A DNA stretch of 64,000 nt from NCBI RefSeq assembly GCF_003601975.1, contig NZ_QZWZ01000003.1:248001-312000 (forward strand), written 5' to 3'. Shown here in pieces: positions 28,444 to 41,841 of the stretch (position 1 is the first letter of the stretch; each line of letters opens with the position of its first letter). Source of the stretch: Mesorhizobium waimense. GTDB taxonomy: Bacteria; Pseudomonadota; Alphaproteobacteria; Rhizobiales; Rhizobiaceae. The notes beneath the pieces were generated by a model. That model did no database searches and was not told where the DNA came from. It worked only from the letters and a program-made list of their open reading frames with translations. Made by a program: the position numbers and the translations under genes.

Positions 28444-29418
28444 ATGCAAGACAAGACAACTCTGGCGACAAAGCGCGCCGCGACATCCAACCGGGGCCAG
28501 GCCGTCAGCGCGGATCTGATCGCCGTTGTGATCGCCGTGACAAATGGTGAGCCACGCGTGCTGACCATCGGACAGGCCGCCGGCGCTTTGCCGTCGGGTC
28601 CCTTTGAACTCGACCATCGCTCCTTGCAATCGGGGCTAAGAGCCTGGGTAGAGCGACAGACCAATCATCCGCTGGGCTATATCGAGCAACTCTATACCTT
28701 CGCCGATGCCGACCGGATCGATGACGAGCACGTGCGGCGCGTGATTTCGATCAGCTATCTCGGCCTGACGAGGGAAGAGCAACCAGAACGTTCGCCAACC
28801 CATGGTTGGCATGGCTGGTACGACTATTTTCCGTGGGAGGATCACCGTGCGGGCGTGCCTCCCATCCTGCCTGACATCCTCGTGCCCAGACTTCAGGCCT
28901 GGGCTGATGAAGCAGGGGCTCCAAACATGCGCGGCGATCGCCGGCAACGCGTAGAATTTGCCTTTGGCCTGGATGATCGCGGCTGGAACGAGGAACTCGT
29001 CCTCCAGCGATACGAACTGCTTTACGAGGCCGCGCTGGTAGCGGAGGCCATGCGAGGCCAGCACAACGGGCATACACCGGCTATTCCCGGTCGGCCGATG
29101 ATTGGCGACCACCGCCGAATTCTGGCGACCGGAATTGCCAGGCTTCGAACCAAGATCAAATACCGCCCCGTCGTCTTCGAACTGATGCCGCCGGCATTCA
29201 CGCTGCTGCAGTTGCAGCGCACCGTCGAAGCGCTCGCCGGCCAACTCGTGCACAAGCAGAATTTCCGCCGTCTCATCGAACAGCAGGACCTGGTCGAGGA
29301 AACAGGCGAGACGGTTTCGGAAACACGAGGACCTCCGGCCAAACGTTTCCGCTTCCGCCAGACGGTTCTGGCGGAACGAACTGTCGCAGGGACGAAATTG
29401 CCACTTTCACGCGCTTGA
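28444..29418 (+). CDS. nadQ: NAD biosynthesis regulator NadQ
   Basis: A 324-residue protein. The N-terminal half is Nudix-like (ADLIAVVIAVTNGEPRVLTI, then LGYIEQLYTFAD near 80) and the C-terminal part, around residues 230-300, is a probable winged helix (YRPVVFELMPPAFTLLQLQRTVEALAG, then KQNFRRLIEQQDLVEETGE). This layout is that of NadQ, the alphaproteobacterial relative of NrtR that controls nad genes. It is directly upstream of nadA in the same direction, with two dyads in the 67-base gap. It probably represses nadABC in response to an NAD-related metabolite. Confidence 0.8.
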   Translation: MQDKTTLATKRAATSNRGQAVSADLIAVVIAVTNGEPRVLTIGQAAGALPSGPFELDHRSLQSGLRAWVERQTNHPLGYIEQLYTFADADRIDDEHVRRVISISYLGLTREEQPERSPTHGWHGWYDYFPWEDHRAGVPPILPDILVPRLQAWADEAGAPNMRGDRRQRVEFAFGLDDRGWNEELVLQRYELLYEAALVAEAMRGQHNGHTPAIPGRPMIGDHRRILATGIARLRTKIKYRPVVFELMPPAFTLLQLQRTVEALAGQLVHKQNFRRLIEQQDLVEETGETVSETRGPPAKRFRFRQTVLAERTVAGTKLPLSRA

Positions 29419-29424
29419 CATTCA

Positions 29425-29445
29425 ATATGCTCAAGTTAAGCATAT
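29425..29445 (+). promoter_or_regulatory. Candidate NadQ operator 1
   Basis: ATATGCT and AGCATAT are perfect 7-base arms with a 7-base spacer. The site starts five bases after TTGACA (29415-29420), a consensus -35 overlapping the nadQ stop, so it covers the expected -10. Confidence 0.65.
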
Positions 29446-29451
29446 ACCTCA

Positions 29452-29474
29452 ATTATACTCAACAAGAGCATAAT
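29452..29474 (+). promoter_or_regulatory. Candidate NadQ operator 2
   Basis: ATTATACTC-AACAA-GAGCATAAT is a dyad with one mismatch in nine-base arms, centred 28 bases after operator 1 and ending 11 bases before nadA. The two share the ATRCTC / GAGCAT character, suggesting one protein binds both. Confidence 0.65.
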
Positions 29475-29485
29475 GAGGGCAAGGC

Positions 29486-30514
29486 ATGCTCAACGCCTCC
29501 ACGCGCACAGCCGCGCTCTACGACCGCGTGCGGCGGGTCATCCCGTCCATCGAGTGGCCAGCGTTCGCCGATGATATCGAGGCCATCCTCGATCTGAAGC
29601 GGCAGCGAAATGCCGTCATCCTGGCGCACAACTATCAGACGCCGGAGATCTTCCATTGTGTCGCCGACATCGTCGGCGACAGCCTGGCGCTTGCGCGCAA
29701 GGCGATGACGGCCGAAGCCGATGTCATTGTGCTGGCAGGCGTGCATTTTATGGCCGAGACGGCAAAGCTGCTCAATCCGCAAAAGACGGTGCTCATTCCT
29801 GATTTGCGCGCAGGCTGTTCGCTGGCCGACTCGATTACCGCCGAGGACATCCGGCTGCTGCGGCAACGCTATCCGGGCGTGCCTATCGTCACCTATGTCA
29901 ACACATCGGCCGAGGTGAAGGCAGAGTCCGATATTTGCTGTACCTCCGGCAATGCCAAGGCCGTCGTGGAGTCGCTGGGTGTTCCCCGTGTGATCATGCT
30001 GCCGGACGAATATCTGGCCCAGAACATCGCCGCCCAGACCGATGTGCAGATCATTGCCTGGAAGGGTCACTGCGAGGTGCACGAGCGGTTCACGCCCACC
30101 GACATCCGCCAACTGCGTGAAAACCATCCGGGTGTGACCGTGCTTGCCCATCCCGAATGTCCGCCGGAAGTGGTCGCGGAAGCGGACTTTTCTGGTTCGA
30201 CCGCTGCCATGTCCGACTATGTCGGAAGGCAAAAGCCGGCGCGGGTCGTGCTGATGACGGAGTGCTCGATGAGCGACAATGTCGCGGTCGAGCACCCCGA
30301 GGTCGAGTTCATCCGGCCCTGCAATCTGTGCCCGCATATGAAGCGGATAACGCTCGCCAACATCCGCGCAGCACTTGAACAGAACCGCCATGTCGTCACC
30401 ATCGATCCGCAGATCGCCGGGCGCGCGCGGCTGGCCGTCGAGCGGATGCTCGGGCTGGCAGATGCTACGCCACTTGATCGCTTCGCACCCGCCAGCCCAA
30501 AGGTGCACCAGTGA
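29486..30514 (+). CDS. nadA: Quinolinate synthase NadA
   Basis: A 342-residue 4Fe-4S enzyme that condenses iminoaspartate with dihydroxyacetone phosphate to quinolinate, the second step of de novo NAD synthesis. Diagnostic stretches are [28 protein letters not shown] near 44, [17 protein letters not shown], the cluster cysteines in [20 protein letters not shown] and [13 protein letters not shown] near 290. GAGGGCAAGGC precedes the ATG. It overlaps nadB by four bases. Confidence 0.95.
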   Translation: MLNASTRTAALYDRVRRVIPSIEWPAFADDIEAILDLKRQRNAVILAHNYQTPEIFHCVADIVGDSLALARKAMTAEADVIVLAGVHFMAETAKLLNPQKTVLIPDLRAGCSLADSITAEDIRLLRQRYPGVPIVTYVNTSAEVKAESDICCTSGNAKAVVESLGVPRVIMLPDEYLAQNIAAQTDVQIIAWKGHCEVHERFTPTDIRQLRENHPGVTVLAHPECPPEVVAEADFSGSTAAMSDYVGRQKPARVVLMTECSMSDNVAVEHPEVEFIRPCNLCPHMKRITLANIRAALEQNRHVVTIDPQIAGRARLAVERMLGLADATPLDRFAPASPKVHQ

Positions 30515-32052
30515 GCGTGGACGTCCGCGATCTCGGCGGCCGGCCGGTCATCATCGGCGGCGGCATAGCCGGACTGATGACCGCGCTGCAGCTGGCGCCT
30601 GAGCCGGTGCTTCTCCTGTCGAGATCGCAGCTCGGCGCGGACGCATCGAGTGCGTGGGCACAGGGCGGGCTTGCCGCCAGCCTGGGCGGCGATGATGAAC
30701 CGGCGCTCCATCTTGCCGACACGCTCGCCGCGGGTGACGGTCTTTGCGATGCGCAAGCAGCAAGGCGCATCGTGTACGCCGCGCCCGCCGCGATCGCCGA
30801 TCTGGCGCGCCTTGGGGTCCGCTTCGATCGGACGCCGGCAGGCGCTCTTCGTCTCGGGCTGGAAGCAGCGCACAGCCGGCGGCGCATCGTTCATGCCGGG
30901 GGCGACGGGAGCGGACGGGAGGTCATGCGCGCCCTTGTCGCAGCCGTTCGCTCTATGCCGACGATAGAGGTCGTCGAGGGCATCGAAGCGCGGCGGCTGA
31001 CCGTGGAGGACGGCAGGGTCACCGGCGTGCTGGCGAGCAGTTCGACAGGTCCTGTGTTTTTCGCCACCGGACGGGTCGTCCTCGCCACTGGCGGGATCGG
31101 CGGCCTGTTCCACGACACGACAAATCCACTCGGAAGCTGCGGACAGGGCCTGGCGCTCGCAGCGCGCGCGGGTGCTGTGCTTGCCGACCTGGAGTTCATC
31201 CAGTTCCATCCGACCGCGCTTGACGGGCCGGGCCGTCCGATGCCGCTCATCAGCGAGGCTGTTCGTGGTGAAGGCGCTGTGATCGTCGACGAGACGGGTC
31301 GACGTTTCCTCGACGGCGTGCGAGGTGCGGAACTCGCACCGCGCGACGTCGTCGCGCGCGCCGTCTGGCGACATCTTGCGGACGGCCACCGCGTTTTCCT
31401 CGACGTACGCGAAAAGCCAGGCGCGACATTCGCACTGCAGTTTCCGACGATCGCCTCAGCCTGCAGCAAGGCCGGCATTAATCCGGCGCGTGATCTCATT
31501 CCCATCCGCCCGGCGCAGCATTACCACATGGGTGGTGTCGCCGTGGATCTGGCCGGGCGCACATCGATTCCCGGGCTTTGGGCGTGCGGCGAAGTCGCCT
31601 CGACCGGACTGCACGGCGCCAACCGGCTTGCCAGCAACTCGCTGACCGAGGCCGTCGTTTGTGCGCGCGGGGTTGCCGAAAGCGTCGCCGGGTCGTCCGA
31701 GGGCGGTGGAAAGCGAGCGATGGCACCTGACCTGCCCGCGCCGGATCCAAGGCCTGTGCGGCCTCTCCTGTCACTTGCCCTCGGCGTCACGCGGGATGGC
31801 GAAGGGTTGAAAGAGGCTGCTCGGGCCTTGCTGCCCTTGTTGCAGCAGCACGACGCGGCATCCGATCCCGCCGTCGTCGGGCTGATGATCGCAGTTGCCG
31901 CCTTGCTTCGCCGGGAAAGCCGCGGTGCTCATTTCCGGACGGACTTTCCCCATCAGGCGGCCGTCGCCCGCCGTTCCCAGACTACGCTCGATGCGGCCAT
32001 TGCCGCAGGTCGGGACCTCGCACACTCGCCAGTGCTGGAAAGCGTCCTGTGA
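30511..32052 (+). CDS. nadB: L-aspartate oxidase NadB
   Basis: A 513-residue flavoprotein that oxidises L-aspartate to iminoaspartate for NadA. The FAD loop is [15 protein letters not shown] at the N-terminus; [13 protein letters not shown] near 50, [15 protein letters not shown] near 230, [38 protein letters not shown] near 335-370 and SNSLTEAVV complete the succinate-dehydrogenase-like fold. It overlaps nadA and nadC, so NadA and NadB are made together, as expected for handing over unstable iminoaspartate. Confidence 0.95.
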   Translation: MSVDVRDLGGRPVIIGGGIAGLMTALQLAPEPVLLLSRSQLGADASSAWAQGGLAASLGGDDEPALHLADTLAAGDGLCDAQAARRIVYAAPAAIADLARLGVRFDRTPAGALRLGLEAAHSRRRIVHAGGDGSGREVMRALVAAVRSMPTIEVVEGIEARRLTVEDGRVTGVLASSSTGPVFFATGRVVLATGGIGGLFHDTTNPLGSCGQGLALAARAGAVLADLEFIQFHPTALDGPGRPMPLISEAVRGEGAVIVDETGRRFLDGVRGAELAPRDVVARAVWRHLADGHRVFLDVREKPGATFALQFPTIASACSKAGINPARDLIPIRPAQHYHMGGVAVDLAGRTSIPGLWACGEVASTGLHGANRLASNSLTEAVVCARGVAESVAGSSEGGGKRAMAPDLPAPDPRPVRPLLSLALGVTRDGEGLKEAARALLPLLQQHDAASDPAVVGLMIAVAALLRRESRGAHFRTDFPHQAAVARRSQTTLDAAIAAGRDLAHSPVLESVL

Positions 32053-32906
32053 TGAACCTCTCGCCACTTCCTGCAATCATGCTCGAGCCTCTGGTACGGG
32101 CAGCGCTTCTCGAAGACCTGGGCAGAGCCGGCGACTTGACCACCGATGCCATCGTGCCGAAGGACCATCACGCGACAACCGTGTTGGCGGCGCGCCAGGC
32201 CGGAATTGTCGCCGGGCTCGACCTGGCGATGCTCGCCTTCCGGCTCGTCGACCAGGACGTCGAGATGACGGTGGAGCGAGCGGACGGCAGCGACGTCGCG
32301 CAAGGAGAGATCATTGCGTCGGTGAGCGGCCCGGCCCGGGCCATACTCACGGCGGAACGGACGGCGCTCAATTTTCTCTGTCATCTGAGCGGCATTGCCA
32401 CGGCGACGGCATCGGTCGTCGCGGCGGTGCGCGGCCATGGTGCGAAGGTCGTCTGTACGCGCAAGACGACACCCGGATTGCGAGCAGTCGAAAAATACGC
32501 CGTACGCGCCGGTGGCGGTTCCAATCACCGCTTCGGCCTCGATGACGCCATCCTGATCAAGGACAACCATATCGCCATCGCCGGCGGGGTTCGCCCGGCC
32601 ATCGAGCGAGCGCGAAGCAGCATCGGCCATCTCGTCAAGATCGAGGTCGAGGTCGATACGCTGGCCCAACTGGAAGAGGTGCTTGCTCTGGCCCCCGACG
32701 CTGTCCTGCTTGACAATATGTCGGTCGACGAGCTTCGCCAGGCGGTAGCCATGGTTGCCGGCCGAGCCACAACCGAGGCGTCTGGCAGGATCACCGCCGC
32801 GATTGCGCCAGCCGTTGCCGCAACCGGTATCGATCTGATTTCCATCGGCTGGTTGACTCACAGCGCGCCGATCCTCGATATCGGCCTCGATTATCGTGAG
32901 CCTTGA
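32052..32906 (+). CDS. nadC: Nicotinate-nucleotide pyrophosphorylase NadC
   Basis: A 284-residue type II phosphoribosyltransferase making nicotinate mononucleotide from quinolinate and PRPP. Motifs include EDLGRAGDLTTDAIVP, ERTALNFLCHLSGIAT near 110, VCTRKTTPGLRAVEKYAVRAGGGSNHRFGLDD near 135-165 and the acidic VEVDTLAQLEEVL. ATG 32052 overlaps the nadB stop; an adjacent GTG at 32049 is less likely. The next gene, bioB, follows after 91 bases with no BioR-type box seen. Confidence 0.94.
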   Translation: MNLSPLPAIMLEPLVRAALLEDLGRAGDLTTDAIVPKDHHATTVLAARQAGIVAGLDLAMLAFRLVDQDVEMTVERADGSDVAQGEIIASVSGPARAILTAERTALNFLCHLSGIATATASVVAAVRGHGAKVVCTRKTTPGLRAVEKYAVRAGGGSNHRFGLDDAILIKDNHIAIAGGVRPAIERARSSIGHLVKIEVEVDTLAQLEEVLALAPDAVLLDNMSVDELRQAVAMVAGRATTEASGRITAAIAPAVAATGIDLISIGWLTHSAPILDIGLDYREP

Positions 32907-32997
32907 TCGTCGAGGCTGACCATCTAGCCTACCCAGCTTCTCTCGACCGTGATCCGCCATTTCAAGGCGCCTGTGTCGCCGCAACGCAAGGAACAGG

Positions 32998-34005
32998 ATG
33001 GAAATGCACACAGCGATTTCGGAAAAAACCCCGCCTGAAGCTCAATCCTTCGACCACCATCGGGTGTGGACATTGGAAGAAGCCCAGGCGCTCCACGACG
33101 CGCCGTTCAACGACCTGCTGTTTCAGGCGCAAACCATTCACCGCCAGAATTTCGATCCCAACAAGGTCCAGCTCAGCCGCCTTCTCAGCATCAAGACAGG
33201 TGGTTGCCCGGAGGATTGCGGCTATTGCAGCCAGTCGGCGCATCACGACACGGACCTGAAGGCGTCGAAGCTGATGGAGGTCCGGCGCGTCATTGCCGAG
33301 GCGACCAAGGCGCGTGATGCGGGCGCGACCCGCTATTGCATGGGCGCGGCCTGGAAGAACCCAAAGGCGCGCGACATGGATGCGGTGGTGGCGATGGTCG
33401 AAGGCGTCAAGGCGCTGGGCATGGAGACCTGCATGACACTCGGCATGCTCGATCTCGAGCAGGCCGCTCTTCTGAAGCAGGCAGGCCTCGACTACTACAA
33501 CCACAACATCGACACCTCGGAGCGCTACTACAACGAGATCATCTCGACCCGGACGTTTGCCGACCGGCTGGATACGCTGGCCAATGTCCGCGACAGCGGC
33601 ATCAAGGTCTGCTGCGGCGGCATTGTCGGCATGAGCGAAGAGCCGGTGGACCGGATCGACATGCTGGTGACATTAGCCAATCTGCCGGAGCATCCTGAAA
33701 GCGTTCCAATCAACATGCTTATCCCGATCGCCGGCACCCCGCTTGCCGACGCCAAGCCGATCGAGCCGATCGAATTCGTGCGCGTGATCGCGTTGGCGCG
33801 GATCATGATGCCGAAATCACATGTCCGTCTATCCGCCGGCCGCACCGCCATGACCGACGAGATGCAGGCGCTGTGCTTCTTTGCCGGCGCCAATTCGATC
33901 TTCGTCGGCGATACGCTGCTGACGGCGGATAATCCCGGCGAGGACAAGGATACTCTGCTGTTCCGGCGTCTCGGCATCGAGCCGATGGAACTCGAGGTGC
34001 AATGA
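32998..34005 (+). CDS. bioB: Biotin synthase BioB
   Basis: A 335-residue radical-SAM enzyme inserting sulfur into dethiobiotin. The 4Fe-4S motif CxxxCxxC is in [24 protein letters not shown] near residue 60; [21 protein letters not shown] near 165 and [33 protein letters not shown] near 275 are conserved. AAGGA before ATG 32998 supports the start. It heads the bio gene run and overlaps bioF by four bases. Confidence 0.96.
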   Translation: MEMHTAISEKTPPEAQSFDHHRVWTLEEAQALHDAPFNDLLFQAQTIHRQNFDPNKVQLSRLLSIKTGGCPEDCGYCSQSAHHDTDLKASKLMEVRRVIAEATKARDAGATRYCMGAAWKNPKARDMDAVVAMVEGVKALGMETCMTLGMLDLEQAALLKQAGLDYYNHNIDTSERYYNEIISTRTFADRLDTLANVRDSGIKVCCGGIVGMSEEPVDRIDMLVTLANLPEHPESVPINMLIPIAGTPLADAKPIEPIEFVRVIALARIMMPKSHVRLSAGRTAMTDEMQALCFFAGANSIFVGDTLLTADNPGEDKDTLLFRRLGIEPMELEVQ

Positions 34006-35141
34006 ACGGGGCACCGCTTGCCCGCTATGACGCGACCTTGCAGGGGCTGGCGCGCAGGGACCGGCTACGGACGCTGTCACCGCGCGCCGGGCTCGACTTC
34101 TCGTCGAACGATTATCTCGGGCTTGCCGCCTCCAAAAGACTTGGCGACGCGGTTGCGGCGGCGATTGCGCGCGGCACACCGGTCGGCGCCACCGGGTCGA
34201 GGCTGTTGCGCGGCAACGCACCGGAGCATGAGCAACTGGAGGCAGACGCGGCGACGTTCTTCGGAGCGGAATGCGCACTGTTCTTCGGTAGCGGCTACAT
34301 CGCCAACTTCGCCCTTCTGACCGCGCTGCCGCAGAAGGGCGACCTATTGATCCTCGACGAACTCGCCCATGCCAGCATGCATGAGGGTGCGCGGGCAGGA
34401 CGAGCCGAGTTCAAGCTGGTAGCGCACAACGACGCCGATGCTTTCGAGGATGCGATCACGCGCTGGCGCGCCGAAGGCGGCACCGGGCGCGTCTGGATCG
34501 TGGTCGAAAGCCTCTACAGCATGGATGGCGACCGCGCGCCGATGGAGAGCCTGGTCGCGCTTGCCGATCGGCACGAGGCATTCATCGTCGTCGACGAGGC
34601 GCATGCCACCGGCGTCTGGGGACCGGACGGCCGCGGCCTTGCAGCTGCTTTCGAGGGTCGCGACAACATTGTCGCGCTTCACACATGCGGCAAGGCGCTC
34701 GGCGCGTCGGGCGCGCTGATCACCGCTCCACGAACGGTGTGCGACTATCTCGTCAACCGCTGCCGGCCATTCATCTACGCAACCGCGCCATCGCCGCTGA
34801 TGGCCGTCGCGGCGCGCGAGGCGATTGCCATGCTGTCCGACGAGCCGCTGCGCCGCGTTCAGCTGCATGAACGCGTTGCCTTCGCGGGTCGCCAATTGGC
34901 CGAGCGCTGCGGCGTGACGCCGAGCGGCTCGCAGATCCAGCCCTTCGTCATCGGCGATAACAGGCGCACCATGACGCTGGCGGCAGCGCTGCAGGCGCGC
35001 GGCTTCGACATTCGCGGCATTCGCCCGCCGACCGTGCCCGAGGGCACATCGCGCCTGCGCATTTCGCTGACGCTCAACGTCGACGAAGCTGACATTTCGG
35101 CCATGGTCGAGGCCCTCGTCGAAGTGTTGGGCACGGCATGA
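34002..35141 (+). CDS. bioF: 8-amino-7-oxononanoate synthase BioF
   Basis: A 379-residue PLP enzyme joining pimeloyl-thioester and L-alanine. Visible are [12 protein letters not shown] near 30, [35 protein letters not shown] near 170, [16 protein letters not shown] near 200 and the PLP Lys in [14 protein letters not shown] near 235. It overlaps bioB and bioD by four bases each. Its thioester substrate could be supplied by BioZ (37035). Confidence 0.95.
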   Translation: MNGAPLARYDATLQGLARRDRLRTLSPRAGLDFSSNDYLGLAASKRLGDAVAAAIARGTPVGATGSRLLRGNAPEHEQLEADAATFFGAECALFFGSGYIANFALLTALPQKGDLLILDELAHASMHEGARAGRAEFKLVAHNDADAFEDAITRWRAEGGTGRVWIVVESLYSMDGDRAPMESLVALADRHEAFIVVDEAHATGVWGPDGRGLAAAFEGRDNIVALHTCGKALGASGALITAPRTVCDYLVNRCRPFIYATAPSPLMAVAAREAIAMLSDEPLRRVQLHERVAFAGRQLAERCGVTPSGSQIQPFVIGDNRRTMTLAAALQARGFDIRGIRPPTVPEGTSRLRISLTLNVDEADISAMVEALVEVLGTA

Positions 35142-35773
35142 CCAAGCGCATCGTCATCACCGGAACGGACACCGGCATCGGCAAGACGGTGTTTTCAGCC
35201 GGGCTCGCCGGCCTCCTCGACGGCTTCTACTGGAAGCCGGTGCAGTCGGGCCTCGATGGCGAGACCGACAGCGAGGTCGTTGAGCGGCTTGCCGGCCTAC
35301 CGCCGGGGCGCGTGCTGCCGGAAGTCTACCGCTTGAACGAGCCGCTGTCGCCGCATCGTTCGGCCGAACTCGATGGCGTTGCGATAGACGAGGCAAGGCT
35401 CTCGCTTCCAGTCTTGCCGGGTCCGCTCGTCATCGAAGGCGCCGGCGGCCTGATGGTGCCGCTCAACCGGCAGACAAAGTTCATCGACATATTCGCGCAA
35501 TGGCAGCTGCCGGTCATCCTGTGCGCTCGCACCGCGCTCGGCACGATCAACCACACCCTGCTGTCGATCGAGGCCCTGCGGGCCCGCTCAATTCCGCTCA
35601 TCGGCCTCGCCTTCATTGGCGACGAGGTGGCCGATACGCAAAGGACAATCGTGGAATTCAGCGGCGTGCCGCAGCTCGGCAGGCTCCCACTCCTCGATCC
35701 GCTGACGAACGAAACGCTGAGGGACGCGATGGTTGCCGGCTTTGACCTTGCCTCGATTGCCGGAGGCGGATGA
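35138..35773 (+). CDS. bioD: Dethiobiotin synthetase BioD
   Basis: A 211-residue ATP-dependent carboxylase forming dethiobiotin from 7,8-diaminopelargonate. The P-loop reads [19 protein letters not shown] at the N-terminus; [18 protein letters not shown] near 30, [14 protein letters not shown] near 95 and [18 protein letters not shown] near 130 are family motifs. Gene overlaps on both sides (ATGA and ATGATG) show tight translational coupling. Confidence 0.95.
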   Translation: MTKRIVITGTDTGIGKTVFSAGLAGLLDGFYWKPVQSGLDGETDSEVVERLAGLPPGRVLPEVYRLNEPLSPHRSAELDGVAIDEARLSLPVLPGPLVIEGAGGLMVPLNRQTKFIDIFAQWQLPVILCARTALGTINHTLLSIEALRARSIPLIGLAFIGDEVADTQRTIVEFSGVPQLGRLPLLDPLTNETLRDAMVAGFDLASIAGGG

Positions 35774-37038
35774 TGTCGCAGTCTCAAGTCTGGCATCCGT
35801 TCACACAGCATGCGCTCGAGCCGGCGATCCCCGAAATCGTCCGGACGGAAGGCGCCTACCTCAATAAGGCCGACGGCACGCGCATCCTGGACGCCATCTC
35901 TTCCTGGTGGGTCGTCACCCATGGCCACCGCCATCCCCGCATAATGAAGGCCATCGAGACGACCACGGCGAACCTCGACCAGATCATCTTCGCGGGCTTC
36001 ACGCACGAGCCGGCCGAAAGCCTGGCCAAGGCGCTTGTCGGCCTCGCTCCCTCTGGACTCGACTGGGTGTTCTATTCCGACAGCGGCTCGACCTGCGTCG
36101 AAGTCGCGCTGAAGATGGCGCTCGGCTATTTCCGCAACACCGGCCCGCCGCGCTCGCGCATCGTCGTCATGGAGCACAGCTATCATGGCGACACGATCGG
36201 CACGATGAGCGTCGGTGCCCGCGGTGTGTTCAACGCCGCCTACGAGCCCCTGCTGTTCGAGGTCGACACCATCCCCTTCCCGGCCACGGGACGCGAGCAG
36301 GAGACGCTCGATCGGTTTGAGGCTGTCAGCCGCGACCGGCGCGCCGCCGCGCTGATTGTCGAGCCGCTGGTGCTTGGCGCCGGCGGCATGCTGATGTATC
36401 CGGCCTGGGTTCTGGCCGAATTGAAGAAGATTGCCGAAGCCTCCGGCACGCTCCTGATCGCCGACGAGGTGATGACCGGCTGGGGGCGCACCGGGACCAT
36501 GTTCGCCTGCGAGCAGGCGTCCATCTCACCGGATATCCTGTGCACCTCGAAAGGCTTGACAGGCGGTGCCATCCCGCTGGCGGCAACGCTTGCCACCGAC
36601 GCCATATTCCAGGCTCACTATTCCGAGGACCGGAAGAAGACCTTTTTTCATTCGAGCTCCTACACCGCCAATCCGATTGCCTGCGCGGCCGCACTCGCCA
36701 ATGTCGAGATCTGGCAGGACGAGCCGGTGACTGACCGGATCGCGGCCTTGAGCGCGAGGCAGGCCGCCGGGCTTCAACGCTTTCGCGACAATTCCTGCTT
36801 CACCGACAGCCGGGTGACCGGCACGATCGCGGCCATCGATCTGCGCACAGGCTCAGCCGGCTATCTGGCCGAGATCGGGCCAAAACTGCGCGCTTTTTTC
36901 CTTGAGCGCGGCCTGCTCGTGCGCCCGCTCGGCAATGTCCTCTATCTTCTGCCGCCCTATTGCATCACCGGCGACGAACTGGACGGGCTCTATGATGCCA
37001 TTGAGGAGGCCGGCGAACGCTTCGGTCCGAGGCCATGA
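35770..37038 (+). CDS. bioA: Adenosylmethionine-8-amino-7-oxononanoate aminotransferase BioA
   Basis: A 422-residue class-III PLP aminotransferase that makes 7,8-diaminopelargonate using SAM as amino donor. Visible are [26 protein letters not shown] at the N-terminus, [13 protein letters not shown] near 38, [15 protein letters not shown] near 137, [20 protein letters not shown] near 235 and the PLP Lys in [17 protein letters not shown] near 262. ATG 35770 overlaps the bioD stop; a second ATG three bases on is an equal option. It overlaps bioZ by four bases. Confidence 0.95.
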   Translation: MMSQSQVWHPFTQHALEPAIPEIVRTEGAYLNKADGTRILDAISSWWVVTHGHRHPRIMKAIETTTANLDQIIFAGFTHEPAESLAKALVGLAPSGLDWVFYSDSGSTCVEVALKMALGYFRNTGPPRSRIVVMEHSYHGDTIGTMSVGARGVFNAAYEPLLFEVDTIPFPATGREQETLDRFEAVSRDRRAAALIVEPLVLGAGGMLMYPAWVLAELKKIAEASGTLLIADEVMTGWGRTGTMFACEQASISPDILCTSKGLTGGAIPLAATLATDAIFQAHYSEDRKKTFFHSSSYTANPIACAAALANVEIWQDEPVTDRIAALSARQAAGLQRFRDNSCFTDSRVTGTIAAIDLRTGSAGYLAEIGPKLRAFFLERGLLVRPLGNVLYLLPPYCITGDELDGLYDAIEEAGERFGPRP

Positions 37039-38018
37039 GCCGATCGTCGCGCATTCTTGGGTTTGGTCATCATGCGCCGTCGCGCAAGGTGGAGAACCCG
37101 GAAGTCGAAAACCGTCTCGGGCTCGAGCCCGGCTGGATCGAGCGGCGCACCGGGATACGGTCACGCTTCTGGGCAACCGACGAAGACACGCTGTCCGGCC
37201 TTGCCGCGCATGCCGGCGACATGGCGCTGACGAATGCCGGCATTGACCGCAGCGACATCGGTCTTTTGTTGCTTGCCACCTCGACGCCCGATCACCTCCT
37301 GCCGCCCAGCGCGCCGCTGGTCGCGCATCGGCTGGGGCTCGTCCGCGCCGGCGCGGTCGATCTGACCGGCGCCTGCGCCGGCTTCATCTATGCGCTGATG
37401 TTCGCCGACGGATTCACCCGACTTCACGGCAAAGCGAGCCTCGTCGTAGCCGCCAATATCCTCAGCCGCCGCATCAATCCGGCCGAGCGCGCCAGCGCCG
37501 TGCTGTTTGCCGATGCCGCCGGCGCCATGGTGATCGGTCCATGCGATGATCCGGACCGAGGCATTCTCGGCGCCTCGGTGGATTCGGACGGCTCGCGCTA
37601 CGGGTTGATCCAGATCCCTGCTGGAGGAGGCAACACGCCGTTCCACGGCGACCTCGACCTCGCGCAAACTCGAATGACGATCACCGATGGCCGCGAAGTG
37701 TTCGCCAAGGCCGTCGAGATGATGACTGCCTGCTCGCAGGACGCGCTCGCAGCAGCCCAGATGCAGCCCCAAGACATCGATCGGTTCGTGCCGCACCAGG
37801 CCAATGCTCGCATTTTCGACGCGGTTGGGAGGAACCTCGGCATTGCGGATCATGCGATCGTCAAGACGATCGCCGAATACGGCAACTCTTCCGCAGCGAC
37901 GATCCCGCTTTCCCTGTCGCTGGCCCATCAGACGCAGCCATTCCGGCAGGACGAGAAAATCCTGCTGGCAGCCGCGGGGGCGGGACTCAGCGGCGGGGCG
38001 CTTGTCGTCGGGATCTAG
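37035..38018 (+). CDS. bioZ: BioZ, FabH-like beta-ketoacyl synthase for pimeloyl precursor
   Basis: A 327-residue KAS III-type enzyme. The catalytic Cys lies in [19 protein letters not shown] near 110, the His in [14 protein letters not shown] near 250 and the Asn in [15 protein letters not shown] near 280. Within a bio operon this is BioZ, which replaces BioC/BioH in some Alphaproteobacteria and extends a glutaryl-type starter to a ketopimeloyl thioester. It overlaps bioA by four bases. A housekeeping FabH is a formal alternative, but its place at the end of bioBFDA makes that unlikely. Confidence 0.92.
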   Translation: MSRSSRILGFGHHAPSRKVENPEVENRLGLEPGWIERRTGIRSRFWATDEDTLSGLAAHAGDMALTNAGIDRSDIGLLLLATSTPDHLLPPSAPLVAHRLGLVRAGAVDLTGACAGFIYALMFADGFTRLHGKASLVVAANILSRRINPAERASAVLFADAAGAMVIGPCDDPDRGILGASVDSDGSRYGLIQIPAGGGNTPFHGDLDLAQTRMTITDGREVFAKAVEMMTACSQDALAAAQMQPQDIDRFVPHQANARIFDAVGRNLGIADHAIVKTIAEYGNSSAATIPLSLSLAHQTQPFRQDEKILLAAAGAGLSGGALVVGI

Positions 38019-38068
38019 CCGGGCGACGCATGCGCGCAGGACATGAATGGCAATAGGACAAGGGCACC

Positions 38069-38521
38069 ATGCGAAAAATAGTCGCCGGCAAGCTGCACGG
38101 CATCCACGTCACCGAAGCGAACCTCAATTACCATGGTTCGATAACGCTGGACCCTGACCACTGCGAGGCAGCAGGAATCCTGCCCATGGAATTCGTGGAA
38201 ATATGGAACAAGAATTCCGGTGCGCGGATTTCGACCTATGTCATTTTTGGCGAGCGCGGCTCACGGTGCTGCATCCTCAACGGAGCTGCGGCCCGCACCT
38301 GCCAGCCCGGCGACCAGATCATTGTCTGCAGCTCCATCTATCTGGAAGAAGCGCAAGTCACCTCGCTGAAGCCGCGGATTGTCACCTTCGACCAGGACAA
38401 CCACATACGCGACCGCCTGAGCTACTCGGTCGGACTTGACGCGCACGGGCGATACAGTTTCTCCATCCTTGACGAGGCGAATGCGGCTTTGGCCATTCCT
38501 GCCCTGGTATCCGGGGCGTGA
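38069..38521 (+). CDS. panD: Aspartate 1-decarboxylase PanD (extended)
   Basis: A 150-residue pyruvoyl enzyme precursor, longer than the usual 126 or so. The self-cleavage site is YHGSITLDP, with Gly-Ser at about 23-24, and KLHGIHVTEANLNYHGS, EIWNKNSGARISTYVIFGERGSR and NGAAARTCQPGDQIIV are conserved. It makes beta-alanine for pantothenate. The extra length is a C-terminal extension of about 25 residues. It lies 50 bases after bioZ; panB is 11 kb to the right and no panC is seen in the window. Confidence 0.9.
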   Translation: MRKIVAGKLHGIHVTEANLNYHGSITLDPDHCEAAGILPMEFVEIWNKNSGARISTYVIFGERGSRCCILNGAAARTCQPGDQIIVCSSIYLEEAQVTSLKPRIVTFDQDNHIRDRLSYSVGLDAHGRYSFSILDEANAALAIPALVSGA

Positions 38522-38591
38522 TTTTGTCCCGACGCATGCGCGAACTCCCACCCGGTTTGACTAACCACCGGCCCAAGGCGCCCGAACCCGC

Positions 38592-38620
38592 TTGACAAAG
38601 CGGCGACGGCCCGCTCAATT
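38592..38620 (+). promoter_or_regulatory. Candidate promoter of the thi operon
   Basis: A consensus TTGACA at 38592-38597 is followed 17 bases later by TCAATT at 38615-38620, a weak -10. It lies just upstream of the riboswitch, at the expected position. Confidence 0.5.
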
Positions 38621-38630
38621 CTAGGCATTC

Positions 38631-38730
38631 ACCAGGGGAGTCCCGGCAAGGGGCTGAGATACTGCTGGCTTTCGCGGCGCAGTGACCCGTTGAACCTGAT
38701 CCAGTTCATACTGGCGTAGGGACGGTGCAA
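38631..38730 (+). ncRNA. TPP riboswitch (THI element)
   Basis: The conserved GGGGAG, GGGGCTGAGAT and GACCCGTTGAACCTGAT segments and the closing CTGGCGTAGGGA occur in the right order and spacing. It senses thiamine diphosphate and turns down the thi operon. Downstream, CGCTTTG (38732-38738) can pair with CAAAGCG (38778-38784) ahead of TCTTTT, a possible expression-platform terminator; sequestration of the thiC ribosome binding site is the other option. Confidence 0.95.
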
Positions 38731-38827
38731 GCGCTTTGCGGGAGTTTACGCCCGAGGTCCTGTTAAAGCAGGGCGGCCAAAGCGTCTTTTCATCCTTCCG
38801 GCACAGAACTGGGTCTCCAATGCATGA

Positions 38828-41642
<2,815 letters not shown>

Positions 41643-41646
<4 letters not shown>

Positions 41647-41840
41647 AACTGATGGTCAACGGCGAAGCGCATGAGGTTGCCGCCACCACGCTGGCCGAGC
41701 TGCTTGCCGCGCTCGACTACGAGGGCGATTGGCTGGCAACGGCCGTCAACAGCGACCTCGTGCACAAAGCCAACCGGGCGGAATTCCAGTTGAGCGACGG
41801 CGACCGGATCGAAATCCTCTCGCCCATGCAGGGAGGTTAG
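41643..41840 (+). CDS. thiS: Sulfur-carrier protein ThiS
   Basis: A 65-residue ubiquitin-like protein ending in the MQGG diglycine that is thiocarboxylated to donate sulfur to the thiazole ring. It starts [12 protein letters not shown] and has [12 protein letters not shown] at the end. It is coupled to thiO and followed after one base by thiG. The adenylyltransferase ThiF is not in the window and must be supplied from elsewhere. Confidence 0.94.
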
Positions 41841-41841
41841 C

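Noticed and set aside
32907..32997. Possible BioR operator before bioB
   Set aside because: No TTATCTATAA-like box could be found in the 91 bases; bioB may be read from the nad promoter.
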